A stretch of 64,000 nucleotides of DNA from Psychroserpens mesophilus (GTDB lineage: Bacteria > Bacteroidota > Bacteroidia > Flavobacteriales > Flavobacteriaceae). The translations under genes and the position numbers were made by a program. Location: positions 124,001-188,000 of the forward strand of contig NZ_JXJP01000003.1 of the NCBI RefSeq assembly GCF_000826645.1, in the 5' to 3' direction. Below, in pieces: positions 19,471 to 29,110 of this stretch (the first letter of the stretch is position 1; each line of letters begins with the position of its first letter). The notes under the pieces were generated by a model. It was not told the DNA's origin and searched no databases. It saw only the letters and a list, made by a program, of their open reading frames with translations.

Positions 19471-21504
19471 TTAAATAAGTCCGTTATATTTTCTAATAAA
19501 CCACTCCATTGCTAGACTAAGAGCAATAAGTGCGAGAAGATATTTCCAATCGATCAAAGGTACGACTTTTTTACTGCTCTTTTGAATAGTAGCAAATCTG
19601 GAATCGGATAATAAATCGCTAATCATTGAATCTGTATTATCAATAAAATAGGCCTTTCCATTGCTTTTAGACGCGAGACTCTCCAGTTTTGCGACATTTG
19701 CATTCAGGAATTGTTGTTCTACATTATACTCTAAAATTTTAAGCTCGCCAGATTTGGAAATTGTTCCATCAGATGTCTTTACTGTGAATGTGTATTCACC
19801 AGCTTCTAATCCGCTTAAATCAACTTGATAATTGGCGTTTTTTAATACAAATGGATATGTTATGGTTTTGTCAGTGTCTCTATTTGATAAAATAATATTG
19901 ATATTCGCATTTGCATCAAACTCATAGTTTTTATTAAAGTACTGCGCTGTAATTTTTACATTATCGTTTCCATTATAAAAGGATTCGTAATTGATATTTA
20001 ATCGGGAACGTCGTTGTTTGGAGCTTAAATACTGAACCAATTTGCCAATAAAATTATCAAACGTATTAAACGACTTTTCATCTAAGTAGCTCTGTGCTCT
20101 CCATCTCCAGATGCCCTCACCTAAAAGCAAAGCTTCTCGCCTATCGTTAATTTCAAAAGTTGATAATAAGGGTTCTTCAATTTGAGTTCCGTTTATTGTT
20201 TTGAAAAGTAGCGTTTCAAAAGGTACTGTGAATTTAGTTTCTCCAAATTCTGATTGTAATGGTGGAAAAGCCTCAAAGTTTAAATCATCAACAATAAACG
20301 TACTGTAATTTTGATTTGCTGAAGGCTGAAAGTTTTCCGTTTGATTAGTGACTTCCTGACTGTAATTACTTTGTAACTGATTTAAAAGTGTCCAGTTTGT
20401 TTTGGTACCTGCAATAACTATTTTATTCAGTTTTAATCTGTCTATTTCATTAAATAATAACCTGAAGTTATTAGTTGGTTGATATGCTATAACCAATTGA
20501 AAATCATTTGATTGTTTTAAAAAATTTACTGAAGTTAAAATTTCAGCGTTTCGTTGTTCATTACTCTCAATAGACTTTTTTAGAGCACCTAAATCGGGAT
20601 GCATAATATCTGAAACAATGGCTACATTAGTTTTTTGATCTATAACTTCTACAGCAAAATTTTTGACGTTATTGATGGTATTTTTCTCATTGTTTAAAGG
20701 AATAATTTCTGCTCTATAACTCCCTACGCCTACGCGATTTGCTGGTAAATTTAAATTAACTATTTGCGAACTTTGACTTTTACTAAAATTTAAGGGTTTT
20801 GAATATACTGTTGTATTACCTGAAGTAATTTTCAACTGAGTATCAACCGCTATATTTCCATTGTAAGTCGCTATAATTTCAACAGGAAACTTATTCTTTA
20901 AATAGGCATATCTGTTGACATTAAGTTGTTGGATTTTAATATCAGTGTACGTTGTTGTATCACCCAATATCACTGGGAAAATCGCTTGTTTATAACGGTT
21001 GGTCATAAACTCATAGTCGTAACCATAAGTTTGATTACCATCTGTGATTAATAGTGTTGGCGAAATAGAATTATTGTACACTTCAGACAAACGATCAAAC
21101 AACAGAGCAATGTTCGATTGTTTATCATTAAATGCTAATGAATCTGTAGAATTAATTGATTTTCCGAAGGTATAAAACTTCAAATTAAAATTATCGTTGA
21201 GTTGCTCATTCTGCTTGATGTTCTCAATTAAACGGGTAGTGTTATCGGATTGCTCGAGATAACTAATAGATTCTGAATTATCTACAGCAATAATTAGATT
21301 TGGTTTTTCGTCATAAAATGACATTTTATCAAATTTCGGATTGATTAAAAGCAACAACACAGAAAAGATACTTACAAATCTAAGAAATGCTAAAAACCAG
21401 TAGATTTTAGTCGTTTTTTTTGATTTGAAGATATACTGAAAAAGCGCTAGTACTAGCGCTAATAATCCAGATATGATGATATATACTACGGTGTCTGTTT
21501 GCAA
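19471..21504 (-). CDS. VWA-domain-like integral membrane protein, function unknown
   Basis: 677 residues. Two N-terminal transmembrane helices (about 7-25 and 38-58) are followed by a von Willebrand A-like domain: LIIAVDNSESIS carries a DxSxS metal-site start, and TLLITDGNQTYG the second loop. The middle is beta-rich and probably periplasmic, and a C-terminal helix (WKYLLALIALSLAMEWF) precedes a basic end. This resembles the BatA/BatB and CatA-like membrane VWA proteins of Bacteroidota. No enzyme motif is seen; a role in envelope integrity is only inference. Lies between the VOC gene and prohibitin gene on the same strand. Confidence 0.75.
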   Translation of the reverse strand: MQTDTVVYIIISGLLALVLALFQYIFKSKKTTKIYWFLAFLRFVSIFSVLLLLINPKFDKMSFYDEKPNLIIAVDNSESISYLEQSDNTTRLIENIKQNEQLNDNFNLKFYTFGKSINSTDSLAFNDKQSNIALLFDRLSEVYNNSISPTLLITDGNQTYGYDYEFMTNRYKQAIFPVILGDTTTYTDIKIQQLNVNRYAYLKNKFPVEIIATYNGNIAVDTQLKITSGNTTVYSKPLNFSKSQSSQIVNLNLPANRVGVGSYRAEIIPLNNEKNTINNVKNFAVEVIDQKTNVAIVSDIMHPDLGALKKSIESNEQRNAEILTSVNFLKQSNDFQLVIAYQPTNNFRLLFNEIDRLKLNKIVIAGTKTNWTLLNQLQSNYSQEVTNQTENFQPSANQNYSTFIVDDLNFEAFPPLQSEFGETKFTVPFETLLFKTINGTQIEEPLLSTFEINDRREALLLGEGIWRWRAQSYLDEKSFNTFDNFIGKLVQYLSSKQRRSRLNINYESFYNGNDNVKITAQYFNKNYEFDANANINIILSNRDTDKTITYPFVLKNANYQVDLSGLEAGEYTFTVKTSDGTISKSGELKILEYNVEQQFLNANVAKLESLASKSNGKAYFIDNTDSMISDLLSDSRFATIQKSSKKVVPLIDWKYLLALIALSLAMEWFIRKYNGLI

Positions 21505-21520
21505 TTACGATGATTATGTA

Positions 21521-21877
21521 TTAAATAGTTTCTCCAAAAGTTAATAAATTATGATCTGGATCCAGTAAAGAGAATTCTTTAATTCCCCAAGGTTTTGTTA
21601 CTAACGAACCATTTGGATGAATGTCAATATGATTATCCAGCATCGACTGATATAGATTATCAATAGTATTAGTTCTTATGTAAACTTGACCGTAATTCTG
21701 TTTAGGATCAAGCTCCTTAAATTCAAAAAAATGAATTTGAATGTGGTCTTGTTCTAACATTAAATAATGATCATAATCATCATTCCCAATCATTTTAAAA
21801 CCTAACTTATTGATGTAATAATTTTTAGTTATTTCTTTATTACGCATTGGCAATTTCGGATGAATAGCATCAAGCAT
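21521..21877 (-). CDS. VOC superfamily protein (glyoxalase / bleomycin-resistance fold)
   Basis: 118 residues, the length of a single-chain VOC protein with two beta-alpha-beta3 modules. The opening AIHPKLPMRNKEITKNYYINKLGF and the ending KEFSLLDPDHNLLTFGE match bleomycin-resistance-like VOC proteins; the final Glu is the usual metal ligand. The exact substrate cannot be told. Seven bases downstream of fabG. Confidence 0.85.
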   Translation of the reverse strand: MLDAIHPKLPMRNKEITKNYYINKLGFKMIGNDDYDHYLMLEQDHIQIHFFEFKELDPKQNYGQVYIRTNTIDNLYQSMLDNHIDIHPNGSLVTKPWGIKEFSLLDPDHNLLTFGETI

Positions 21878-21884
21878 AACCCAA

Positions 21885-22631
21885 TTATGTTAACATTCCA
21901 CCATCAACATTGAGGGTCTGACCAGTAATATATGCACTCATGTCACTCGCTAAGAACACACAAGCATTGGCAATATCTTCAGGTGTACCTCCACGTTTTA
22001 ATGGAATCGCATTACGCCAACCTTTAACGGTATCTTCATCAAGCTTCGCTGTCATTTCAGTTTCAATAAATCCTGGAGCAATGACGTTACTTCTAATATT
22101 TCTAGAACCAAGTTCTAAAGCCACAGATTTAGAAAAACCAATAATACCCGCTTTGGACGCCGCATAATTGGTCTGGCCTGCATTACCTTTAACACCAACA
22201 ACAGAACTCATATTAATGATAGAGCCTTTGCGTTGCTTTAACATCGTACGTTGAACCGCCTTAGTCATATTGAAAACAGATTTCAGGTTCACTTCAATTA
22301 CTTTATCGAAATCCTCTTCTCCCATACGCATTAAAAGATTGTCTTTGGTAATTCCTGCATTATTTACTAAAATGTCAATACTACCAAATTCTTCAAGAAC
22401 GTGCTCAGCAAGCTGTTGCGCATCATCAAAATTTGCGGCATTACTTTGATATCCTTTAGCTTTGATACCTAAAGCATTTAATTCATTTTCTAGTTCATTT
22501 GCTGCTTCAACCGAAGCGCTATATGTGAATGCTATGTTTGCACCATGTTGAGCAAAAACTTCAGCGATTCCTTTTCCAATTCCACGGCTTGCGCCAGTTA
22601 TAATTGCTGTTTTTCCTTCTAATAATTTCAT
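21885..22631 (-). CDS. fabG: 3-oxoacyl-[ACP] reductase
   Basis: Short-chain dehydrogenase; reduces 3-ketoacyl-ACP with NADPH in fatty-acid elongation. [11 protein letters not shown] (cofactor motif), NNAGIT, the catalytic Ser in [13 protein letters not shown] (Tyr and Lys), PGFIETEMT and the C-terminal [12 protein letters not shown]. 248 residues, standard. First gene of a four-gene group with VOC, VWA and prohibitin genes. Confidence 0.95.
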   Translation of the reverse strand: MKLLEGKTAIITGASRGIGKGIAEVFAQHGANIAFTYSASVEAANELENELNALGIKAKGYQSNAANFDDAQQLAEHVLEEFGSIDILVNNAGITKDNLLMRMGEEDFDKVIEVNLKSVFNMTKAVQRTMLKQRKGSIINMSSVVGVKGNAGQTNYAASKAGIIGFSKSVALELGSRNIRSNVIAPGFIETEMTAKLDEDTVKGWRNAIPLKRGGTPEDIANACVFLASDMSAYITGQTLNVDGGMLT

Positions 22632-22688
22632 GTATGATTGTCTTAAAATAGTTGGTTTTCAAATATAGCAAATTGAAGTTGCTATCAA

Positions 22689-22727
22689 TAAAAAAACCTC
22701 AAAATTTATAATTTAATTATGAGGTTT
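22689..22727 (-). terminator. Intrinsic terminator of the PepSY-like gene
   Basis: On the minus strand AAACCTCA pairs with TGAGGTTT around an AT-rich loop and a run of seven T follows. It sits between the stop of the PepSY-like gene and the start of fabG. Confidence 0.7.
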
Positions 22728-22753
22728 AATATTCTATTTTATTTGGGTTATAT

Positions 22754-23176
22754 CTAAATAATTTCGCCGTTAGATCTAAATTCTACATCCATGTTTTTAC
22801 CTTTCTTTTTAAATTCTACGTCATAGAATAAACCTTTAGAATGATGCTCTACTTTTTCAATTTCAGTTATTTCTTCATCATTATATTTGGACTTAATAAC
22901 CTCTTTGATGGCTTCAGGCAAATCGTCCTTATCAATACTGGTTTCCGTTTCTATCCACTTACCATCTGGTGAAAAATCAGCACGATATTTAATACCATCA
23001 ATTTTAAAATGGGATTCATAATTACCATTAGAGTCTTTCTCCCAATCTGGATCATTTTCACCAGGATACAAATTTTGAAATGTTTCTTTTACTGCATCAG
23101 GTGCCTGAGCGTTCACTGTGTTTTGGCAGTTAAAACTAAAAAGGGTTACTAATAATACTGTTATTAAATGTTTCAT
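22754..23176 (-). CDS. Secreted PepSY-like (DUF2874) small protein
   Basis: 140 residues with an N-terminal signal peptide (MKHLITVLLVTLFSFN, ending near NAQA). The mature part has two repeats of the pattern in which an acidic strand follows DW or IE (NYESHFKIDGIKYRADFSPD and LFYDVEFKKKGKNMDVEF), typical of PepSY-like beta-lactamase-inhibitor-fold proteins in Bacteroidota. Role unknown; periplasmic. Single gene between two opposite units. Confidence 0.78.
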   Translation of the reverse strand: MKHLITVLLVTLFSFNCQNTVNAQAPDAVKETFQNLYPGENDPDWEKDSNGNYESHFKIDGIKYRADFSPDGKWIETETSIDKDDLPEAIKEVIKSKYNDEEITEIEKVEHHSKGLFYDVEFKKKGKNMDVEFRSNGEII

Positions 23177-23317
23177 ATTGCTATTATTTGTTTATCTAAA
23201 GATACATTTTTGGAATATTCATGTTTAGCTCGTTTACTAATAATTATATCGCATAAGCTAATTGCTAAAGGATTAATATTTTGTTTGATACGACAAAGAT
23301 CCTCTGTGTTGATAGTG

Positions 23318-23325
23318 TACATTTG
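23318..23325 (+). promoter_or_regulatory. Probable -7 box (TACATTTG) for the YqaE-like gene
   Basis: TACATTTG matches TAnnTTTG exactly and lies 22 bp before the ATG. I see no TTTG at the right distance upstream, so the call rests on the -7 box alone. Confidence 0.4.
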
Positions 23326-23347
23326 AATAAATCAAAAACCACAAATT

Positions 23348-23500
23348 ATGTCAATTTTAACCATTATTTTAAATATTTTACTACCACCTTTAGCTGTTGC
23401 TATGCAACATGGTATTGGTAAACAATTTTTAATCAGCTTAATTCTAACCCTTATAGGTTGGTTGCCAGGAGTCATTCATGCCTTTATAGTAAACTCATAA
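23348..23500 (+). CDS. YqaE/Pmp3 family small membrane protein
   Basis: 50 residues, nearly all hydrophobic: two membrane helices around the motif LPPLAVAMQHGIGKQFL and a second helix with LTLIGWLPGVIHAF. This is the UPF0057 (Pmp3/YqaE) proteolipid pattern, linked elsewhere to stress tolerance and membrane potential. ATG at 23348, TAA at 23500. The next ORF begins 22 bp later on the same strand. Confidence 0.9.
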   Translation: MSILTIILNILLPPLAVAMQHGIGKQFLISLILTLIGWLPGVIHAFIVNS

Positions 23501-23522
23501 TAACTCATTTAAAATCAATACT

Positions 23523-23801
23523 ATGTCAAAAGAAAATATACAGAATACATATAATCCTGAAATAACACAAGATGACAAAATTGCTCTTGGAGACAAAGCA
23601 GGACATTTAAAAACAGAATTGAGTGATGACACACTCCTTAAAAATAGAGAAAAGAAAGTCGATTTTGTTGGAAAAGATTTAGATATCCCAGGAAGAAATA
23701 GTGCTGCGAAAAACACACTGAAAGACGAAGAAAATCAGTTGTATAGTCAGGGAAGCGATGATAATGAAGACCTTGAATTACCTTCTGAACACATCAAATA
23801 A
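23523..23801 (+). CDS. Small acidic hydrophilic protein of unknown function
   Basis: 92 residues, very hydrophilic, rich in Asp, Glu, Lys and Asn, without membrane segment or signal peptide; likely largely disordered. It follows the YqaE-like gene closely and is followed by a terminator, so the two may be one stress-related transcript. No family recognised. Confidence 0.65.
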   Translation: MSKENIQNTYNPEITQDDKIALGDKAGHLKTELSDDTLLKNREKKVDFVGKDLDIPGRNSAAKNTLKDEENQLYSQGSDDNEDLELPSEHIK

Positions 23802-23824
23802 ATAGAAAGAATTGTTATGAAATT

Positions 23825-23857
23825 AAAAAAGACTGCTATTACAGCAGTCTTTTTTTT
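23825..23857. terminator. Bidirectional intrinsic terminator
   Basis: A perfect stem AAGACTGCT / AGCAGTCTT with a 5-nt loop, flanked by an A-run on the left and eight T on the right, between two convergent genes. It can serve both. Confidence 0.9.
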
Positions 23858-23864
23858 AACCGTT

Positions 23865-24491
23865 CTAGCTTAACAAGCTCTCAAGATCATTTCTATTCAT
23901 AGACTTACCATATAATTTTTGATCTGGATCCATAACATTAGTTTTAGTTAAATCACCAATATACACAGCATCAAATCCAATATCCTCAATTAATTGTTGA
24001 GTTTTTTGTTTACTGTCTTCATCTTGAGCTGCAAACGGTATAGCTAATTTATCTGAATTTCTCCAAGCTCTATCTCTTAAATGTTCAGCTTTTATGGTGT
24101 TGAATGCTTTGGCAGTTTTCGCAGTATTAAACTTCATTGCAGTATATTCAGACGCATTACTGTTGCTGTCTCTAACGTCTTGAGCCATTGCACCATCTCG
24201 TTCAGGATACGGATTTGTAGCATCAATAATAGTTGTGTTACCATATTCACCTGCATATAGCTCAGATAATCTATCAATAGCTTTAAATGGTGTCGCTAAT
24301 ACATACACATCAGCTTTCGATTCAAAAGCATCTTCAATACTAACGGCTTTTGCATGTCCTTTAGTCTCATTAACCAATGGCTTTAAATTTTCTGGATGCC
24401 TTGAACTAAACAAAACTTCATGACCAGCTTTAGCCCAGTGTTTCCCTAGATTTCCTCCAATATTTCCACTTCCAATAATTCCAATTTTCAT
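23865..24491 (-). CDS. NADPH-dependent F420 reductase-like (NAD(P)-binding) protein
   Basis: 208 residues with an N-terminal Rossmann motif MKIGIIGSGNIGGNLG and SSRHPENLK after the second strand, typical of NADP preference. Similar to the F420-dependent NADP reductase-like family (F420_oxidored), which in bacteria without F420 acts as an NADPH dehydrogenase of unknown substrate. I chose the ATG at 24491; the frame reaches 24518 but adds a basic non-family stretch. Confidence 0.83.
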   Translation of the reverse strand: MKIGIIGSGNIGGNLGKHWAKAGHEVLFSSRHPENLKPLVNETKGHAKAVSIEDAFESKADVYVLATPFKAIDRLSELYAGEYGNTTIIDATNPYPERDGAMAQDVRDSNSNASEYTAMKFNTAKTAKAFNTIKAEHLRDRAWRNSDKLAIPFAAQDEDSKQKTQQLIEDIGFDAVYIGDLTKTNVMDPDQKLYGKSMNRNDLESLLS

Positions 24492-24599
24492 ACTTTTAGA
24501 TTTTATTTTGTTCAACATTTACTCTTAATTATCAATATGCTAAAATCCAACTGAAGAAATAGACGTAAATTCGAATAATTTTAACGCAAATAAAAACAC

Positions 24600-25409
24600 T
24601 TGGTGTATCCGTCAGATTATATTGAAAATTTATACAAAGGGTTTTGTAACACTAAACTGTTGTGGAAATATCGTTTTAAGGGATTGAATCAATTGAATCT
24701 TATGGATATCCCTGAAACACAATTTAACAGACAACTACTTAAAAAACGTCGTCTTGGTCAGTTGGCAGAACAATTTGCATTCAATCAACTGGAACAACTC
24801 GATGATTGTAAGGTTTTAGCTGAAAACTTACAGGTTCAGAAAAACAAGCAAACACTTGGAGAACTTGATGCTTTAATTAAATTGAACCAAGAAACGATTC
24901 ACCTAGAAATCATATACAAATTCTATGTATATGATGATACTATAGGTACATCTGAATTAGAAGGATGGATTGGCCCAAATCGAAAAGATAGTTTAATTGA
25001 AAAAATTACTAAACTGAAAACCAAGCAGCTTCCTCTTCTCTACTCGTCCGAATGTGAATCTGTTTTAAACGCACTGGAATTAGATCGAACAAACATTCAA
25101 CAAAAGGTTTTATTTAAAGCACAATTGTTTATTCCTTATCAGAAATCGATTCATTTTAGTCAACTAAATGAAGATTGTGTTAACGGATTTTATTTTAAAA
25201 CCTCTCAATTAAACGATTTTGACACCTGTAAATTTTATATTCCTGAAAAATTAGAATGGTTTTTAGATGTTAATGATAGCGTTGATTGGCTAAGTTTTGA
25301 AAACTTTAAAATAGACGTTGAAACCTTCTTAAGCGAATCGCAATCCCCATTAATTTGGATTAAGAAAACCGACGGGAAACTTTTTAAAAGCTTTCTGGTT
25401 TGGTGGTGA
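24600..25409 (+). CDS. DUF1853 family protein
   Basis: 269 residues. The segment GELDALI followed by IHLEIIYKFYVYD is the DUF1853 hallmark, with acidic and Lys residues that suggest a nuclease-like core, although no full (D/E)xK site is visible. No ATG stands near the family N-terminus: the start is TTG at 24600 or GTG at 24603, with a TAA stop in frame at 24591. Function unknown. Lies upstream of topB with a 94-bp gap. Confidence 0.7.
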   Translation: MVYPSDYIENLYKGFCNTKLLWKYRFKGLNQLNLMDIPETQFNRQLLKKRRLGQLAEQFAFNQLEQLDDCKVLAENLQVQKNKQTLGELDALIKLNQETIHLEIIYKFYVYDDTIGTSELEGWIGPNRKDSLIEKITKLKTKQLPLLYSSECESVLNALELDRTNIQQKVLFKAQLFIPYQKSIHFSQLNEDCVNGFYFKTSQLNDFDTCKFYIPEKLEWFLDVNDSVDWLSFENFKIDVETFLSESQSPLIWIKKTDGKLFKSFLVWW

Positions 25410-25503
25410 AAATCGTTAATAACTCTCTGTAAATCTCTTTTAATAAACTCATGCAATTTCCTATTTTGCAGGTCTGTTTTAATCAAAACACTTCTTTTAA
25501 TAA

Positions 25504-27822
25504 ATGAAAGTCTGCATTGCCGAAAAACCTAGTGTTGCAAGAGAAATTGCCCAAGTACTTGGAGCCAATTCAAAACGAGATGGTTATTATGAAGGTAATG
25601 GTTATGCTGTAACCTATACGTTTGGACATTTGTGTACACTTATGGAACCTAACGATTATAAACCGTATTGGAAAAGCTGGGATTTAAACAACTTACCAAT
25701 GCTTCCGGAAAAGTTTAAAACGAAGGTGGTCAGTAATTCCGGAATTCAAAAGCAATTCAACATAGTGAAATCTTTATTTGATAAAGCAGACGTTGTAATT
25801 AACTGTGGTGATGCTGGACAAGAAGGAGAGCTGATTCAACGTTGGGTTTTAGACCAGGCGAGCTATAAAGGAAAAGTACAGCGCCTTTGGATTTCTTCTT
25901 TAACTACTGAAGCTATTAAAGAAGGTTTTGAGCATCTTAAAAATTCTGAAGCCTACGATAATTTATATTATGCTGGATTTTCACGTGCTATTGGAGATTG
26001 GTTATTAGGTATGAATGCTACGCGTTTATATACTGTGAAGCATGGTGGATATAAACAAGTGCTTTCTGTTGGTCGTGTTCAAACGCCCACACTTGCTATG
26101 GTTGTTAATCGTTTTAAAGAGATTGAAAACTTTCAGCCTCAGCCTTACTGGGAATTGCAAACCCTTTATCGAGATACCTTATTTGCCTATGAAGAAGGAC
26201 GCTTCCTTAACATGGAAGATGGTGAACTACTGGCGAATAAAGTTAAAGAACACGATTTCGAAATTGTGTCAATCACTAAAAAGAAAGGCAAAGAATACGC
26301 TCCTAAATTGTTCGATTTGACAGGATTGCAAGTGTATTGTAATACGAAATTCGGATTTTCAGCTGACGAAACCTTAAAGATTGTTCAAAAGTTATATGAA
26401 CAAAAAGTAGTGACGTATCCTAGAGTTGATACTACGTTTTTACCTTCAGATATTTACCCGAAGGTTTCTGGTATTCTTCAAAAACTGACCAACTATTCTC
26501 AATTGACACAACCTTTGCTTGGTAAGAAGATTAAGAAATCGTCTAAAGTTTTTAATGATAAAAAAGTTACCGATCACCATGCTATTATTCCAACAGGAAT
26601 CCAGATTAATTTGCAATACAATCAGCAACAGGTTTATGATATTATTGTAAAACGCTTCATTGCTGTGTTTTATCCAGACTGCGAAGTGTCTAATACCACA
26701 GTAATTGGTAAAGCAGATGACGTTAATTTTAAAACCACAGGTAAAGAGATTTTAAAAGAGGGCTGGAAAGTTGTTTTTAAGTTTGGAAAAGACACATCGA
26801 CTTCATCAAATACAACTGATAAAGACATCCTTCCTATTTTTGTGAAGGGCGAAAAAGGACCTCATGAACCTTCATTTCTTGAAAAACAAACGAAGCCTCC
26901 TAATCAATTTACCGAAGCATCACTCTTACGTGCTATGGAAACAGCAGGTAAGCACGTTGATGATGATGAACTTCGTGATTTGATGAAAGAAAATGGTATT
27001 GGTCGACCTTCAACACGTGCCAATATCATTGAAACCTTATTTAAGCGTCAGTATATTAAGCGTAATAAAAAGCAGATCCTTCCTACGGTTACAGGAATAG
27101 CATTGATTGATATCATTCAAAATGAGTTATTAAAATCTGCAGAACTTACCGGACTTTGGGAAAAGCAACTCAAGGATATTGAAAAAGGTGAATACAGTGC
27201 AAGTTTGTTCATTAATAATATGAAAAAAATGGTGGACGAGCTGGTGTATGAAGTTAGAAGCGAAACTACGCGTGCGAACATTTCTCAAGCGACTGTCGTT
27301 AAGCAACGCAAGGTGAAAGCGAAAACAACAAAAGCTGCAGGAATTACATCTGAAGTTTGTCCGAAATGTAAAACTGGTAATTTATTAAAAGGGAAATCGG
27401 CTTATGGCTGTAGTCAGTTTAAATCCGGTTGTGATTTTGTATTGCCTTTTAAAGTCTTCGGAAAAAAGATTTCTGAAAAACAATGCATTCGATTATTACA
27501 AAAAGGTTCTACGGTAAATATGAAAGGTTTCGATTCAGAAGCTGGTAAAACTGAAGGTTTGTTGCGTTTTGATGATAATTTTAAACTGGTACTGGAGCCA
27601 AAGAAACAAGCTTTAAAAGCTTCAGAAATAAAAACCAAAGAAACCGTAATTTGTCCTAAATGCAATAAAGGAGAAATTATTAGAGGAAAAACAGCTTATG
27701 GCTGTAGTAACTATAAATTGGGTTGTGATTTTAAAATGTCTTTCGAAAGCATTCGTGCAAAAGCTCAAGATAGAAAGCTCACCAAAGATTTGGTCTATGC
27801 CATTTTAAAAGGTGATTACTAA
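25504..27822 (+). CDS. topB: DNA topoisomerase III (type IA)
   Basis: Type IA enzyme that passes single strands and decatenates DNA. The N-terminal TOPRIM domain has IAEKPSVAREIA and the acidic triad in NCGDAGQEGELIQRW; the catalytic Tyr is residue 305 in VTYPRVDTTF; ESLLRAMETAGK and GIGRPSTRANIIETL follow. Two C-terminal zinc ribbons (CPKCKTGNLLKGKSAYGCS... and CPKCNKGEIIRGKTAYGCS) are near-copies of one another. 772 residues. The next gene, rluE, starts one base after its stop. Confidence 0.96.
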   Translation: MKVCIAEKPSVAREIAQVLGANSKRDGYYEGNGYAVTYTFGHLCTLMEPNDYKPYWKSWDLNNLPMLPEKFKTKVVSNSGIQKQFNIVKSLFDKADVVINCGDAGQEGELIQRWVLDQASYKGKVQRLWISSLTTEAIKEGFEHLKNSEAYDNLYYAGFSRAIGDWLLGMNATRLYTVKHGGYKQVLSVGRVQTPTLAMVVNRFKEIENFQPQPYWELQTLYRDTLFAYEEGRFLNMEDGELLANKVKEHDFEIVSITKKKGKEYAPKLFDLTGLQVYCNTKFGFSADETLKIVQKLYEQKVVTYPRVDTTFLPSDIYPKVSGILQKLTNYSQLTQPLLGKKIKKSSKVFNDKKVTDHHAIIPTGIQINLQYNQQQVYDIIVKRFIAVFYPDCEVSNTTVIGKADDVNFKTTGKEILKEGWKVVFKFGKDTSTSSNTTDKDILPIFVKGEKGPHEPSFLEKQTKPPNQFTEASLLRAMETAGKHVDDDELRDLMKENGIGRPSTRANIIETLFKRQYIKRNKKQILPTVTGIALIDIIQNELLKSAELTGLWEKQLKDIEKGEYSASLFINNMKKMVDELVYEVRSETTRANISQATVVKQRKVKAKTTKAAGITSEVCPKCKTGNLLKGKSAYGCSQFKSGCDFVLPFKVFGKKISEKQCIRLLQKGSTVNMKGFDSEAGKTEGLLRFDDNFKLVLEPKKQALKASEIKTKETVICPKCNKGEIIRGKTAYGCSNYKLGCDFKMSFESIRAKAQDRKLTKDLVYAILKGDY

Positions 27823-27823
27823 G

Positions 27824-28393
27824 ATGAAACATAGACATTTTAAACTCTTTAAACCTTATGGCTACTTAAGCCAGTTTCAAACCAATGCCAGACATGAGAT
27901 TAACAAGAAGTTTTTAGGCGAATTATACCATTTTCCTGAAGGAATTATGGCCATTGGTCGTTTGGATAAAGATTCTGAAGGCTTATTGCTGTTGACAACT
28001 GACGGAAAAGTGAGTTTTGACATCACAAGCTCAAAAACAGATAAAGAATACTATGTTCAGGTTGATGGAGAGATTACAAATGAAGCAATTCTAGCACTCA
28101 AACAAGGTGTAAATATTAGTCATAAAAGTGAAACTTACACAACGAAGCCATGTCAAGTGTCTCAACTAAAAGAGGAACCTGATTTTCCTGAAAGAGCTAA
28201 AAAAATTCGTGACGCGCGACATGGAAAAACCTCATGGATTTCTATCACAATCAATGAAGGGAAGTTTAGGCAAGTTAGAAAAATGACTGCTCAGGTCGGA
28301 TTTCCAACCTTGCGATTGGTTCGAGTTCGGGTTGGTGCTATTACTTTGGAAGATTTAAAAATGGGAGAAGTTAAAGAATTGAGTCAGATTTAG
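27824..28393 (+). CDS. rluE: 23S rRNA pseudouridine synthase, RluE-type
   Basis: 189 residues. RsuA/RluB/E/F family without an S4 domain, as in RluE, which modifies U2457 of 23S rRNA. The catalytic Asp is in AIGRLDKDSEGLLLLT; KEYYVQVDG, EGKFRQVRKM and RLVRVRVG are typical. An ATG at 27812 would overlap topB, but the ATG at 27824 gives the family N-terminus (MKHRHFKLFKPYGYLS). Probably co-transcribed with topB. Confidence 0.93.
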   Translation: MKHRHFKLFKPYGYLSQFQTNARHEINKKFLGELYHFPEGIMAIGRLDKDSEGLLLLTTDGKVSFDITSSKTDKEYYVQVDGEITNEAILALKQGVNISHKSETYTTKPCQVSQLKEEPDFPERAKKIRDARHGKTSWISITINEGKFRQVRKMTAQVGFPTLRLVRVRVGAITLEDLKMGEVKELSQI

Positions 28394-28434
28394 CAACCTA
28401 TGATATCTACGGTATTTTTAAACGTAAGCTAACT

Positions 28435-28463
28435 AAAAAAGCCAAGGACGAGTCTTTGGCTTT
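28435..28463. terminator. Intrinsic terminator between rluE and the cold-shock gene
   Basis: AAAGCCAA (with A-run) pairs with TTGGCTTT around GGACGAGTC, with A-rich and T-rich flanks. It lies between two convergent genes. Confidence 0.75.
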
Positions 28464-28484
28464 CATTATAATATTTAGTAAAAA

Positions 28485-28943
28485 CTATATCAATTTTACG
28501 CGAACAGCATTCATACCACGTTGTCCTTTTTCCAATTCAAATTGTACTTTATCATTTTCCTGAATCTCATCAATTAAACCACTTACATGGCAGAAATATT
28601 TTTCCTGATCTTCGGTATCGATAATAAAACCGAAACCTTTTGAATTATCAAAAAATGACACTTTTCCCTTACGAATTGGATCAAATTCTTCTTCGTCTCC
28701 TTCTTCTTTTTTAGGAATACCAAGCACAATATTTTTAGCCTTCACTTTAATTTTTTCAGATGGATCTGGTGGTGTATCTGTAAGATTTCCAAATTGATCT
28801 ACGTACGCAAAAGGAATACTTTCTCCGCCATTCTCCTCTTTTTCGAGTTTGCGAGCTTCCATCTTTTTACGTTTATCCTCACGTTTCTTTAATCGTTTTT
28901 TTTCTTTTTCACTTTTGTTGAAGGTCTGTTGCGACTTTGCCAT
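28485..28943 (-). CDS. Cold-shock domain protein with charged N-terminal extension
   Basis: 152 residues. A Lys/Glu-rich helix (about 8-42) and an acidic linker precede a C-terminal cold-shock domain with RNP1 GFGFI (KGKVSFFDNSKGFGFI) and RNP2-like YFCHVSG. Binds single-stranded nucleic acid. The extension is common in Bacteroidota CspA-like proteins but longer than the roughly 70-residue classic form. Convergent with rluE. Confidence 0.9.
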   Translation of the reverse strand: MAKSQQTFNKSEKEKKRLKKREDKRKKMEARKLEKEENGGESIPFAYVDQFGNLTDTPPDPSEKIKVKAKNIVLGIPKKEEGDEEEFDPIRKGKVSFFDNSKGFGFIIDTEDQEKYFCHVSGLIDEIQENDKVQFELEKGQRGMNAVRVKLI

Positions 28944-29060
28944 TCTTTATCTTAAAGGGTTTTAATTTATCTGTCGTACAATACAACAGTTACGGTAAAG
29001 ATAACGGTTATTATTGGATTATTATAGGATTAAATCAATAAGTTAATCAAAAGTTAAAGA

Positions 29061-29092
29061 TTTATATTCTAATAGTATTACTATTATATTTG
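29061..29092 (+). promoter_or_regulatory. Promoter of the TetR-ABC-HlyD-TolC operon
   Basis: TTTA at 29061-29064, 20 bp, and TATATTTG at 29085-29092, a full match to TAnnTTTG. Transcription would start near 29099, which excludes an ATG at 29090 and supports the start at 29111. Confidence 0.65.
29070..29086. promoter_or_regulatory. Perfect palindromic operator, probably for the TetR regulator
   Basis: TAATAGTA-T-TACTATTA is a perfect 8-bp inverted repeat with a one-base centre. It fills the space between the -33 and -7 boxes and touches the -7 box, where a bound dimer would block RNA polymerase. Confidence 0.65.
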
Positions 29093-29110
29093 CGTGTAAT
29101 TTATATTAAC

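Noticed and set aside
27355-27755. Internal duplication in topB as a possible repeat element
   Set aside because: These are the two C-terminal zinc ribbons, normal for topoisomerase III.
29090-29110. An upstream ATG of the TetR gene
   Set aside because: It falls within the -7 box; transcription would begin downstream of it.
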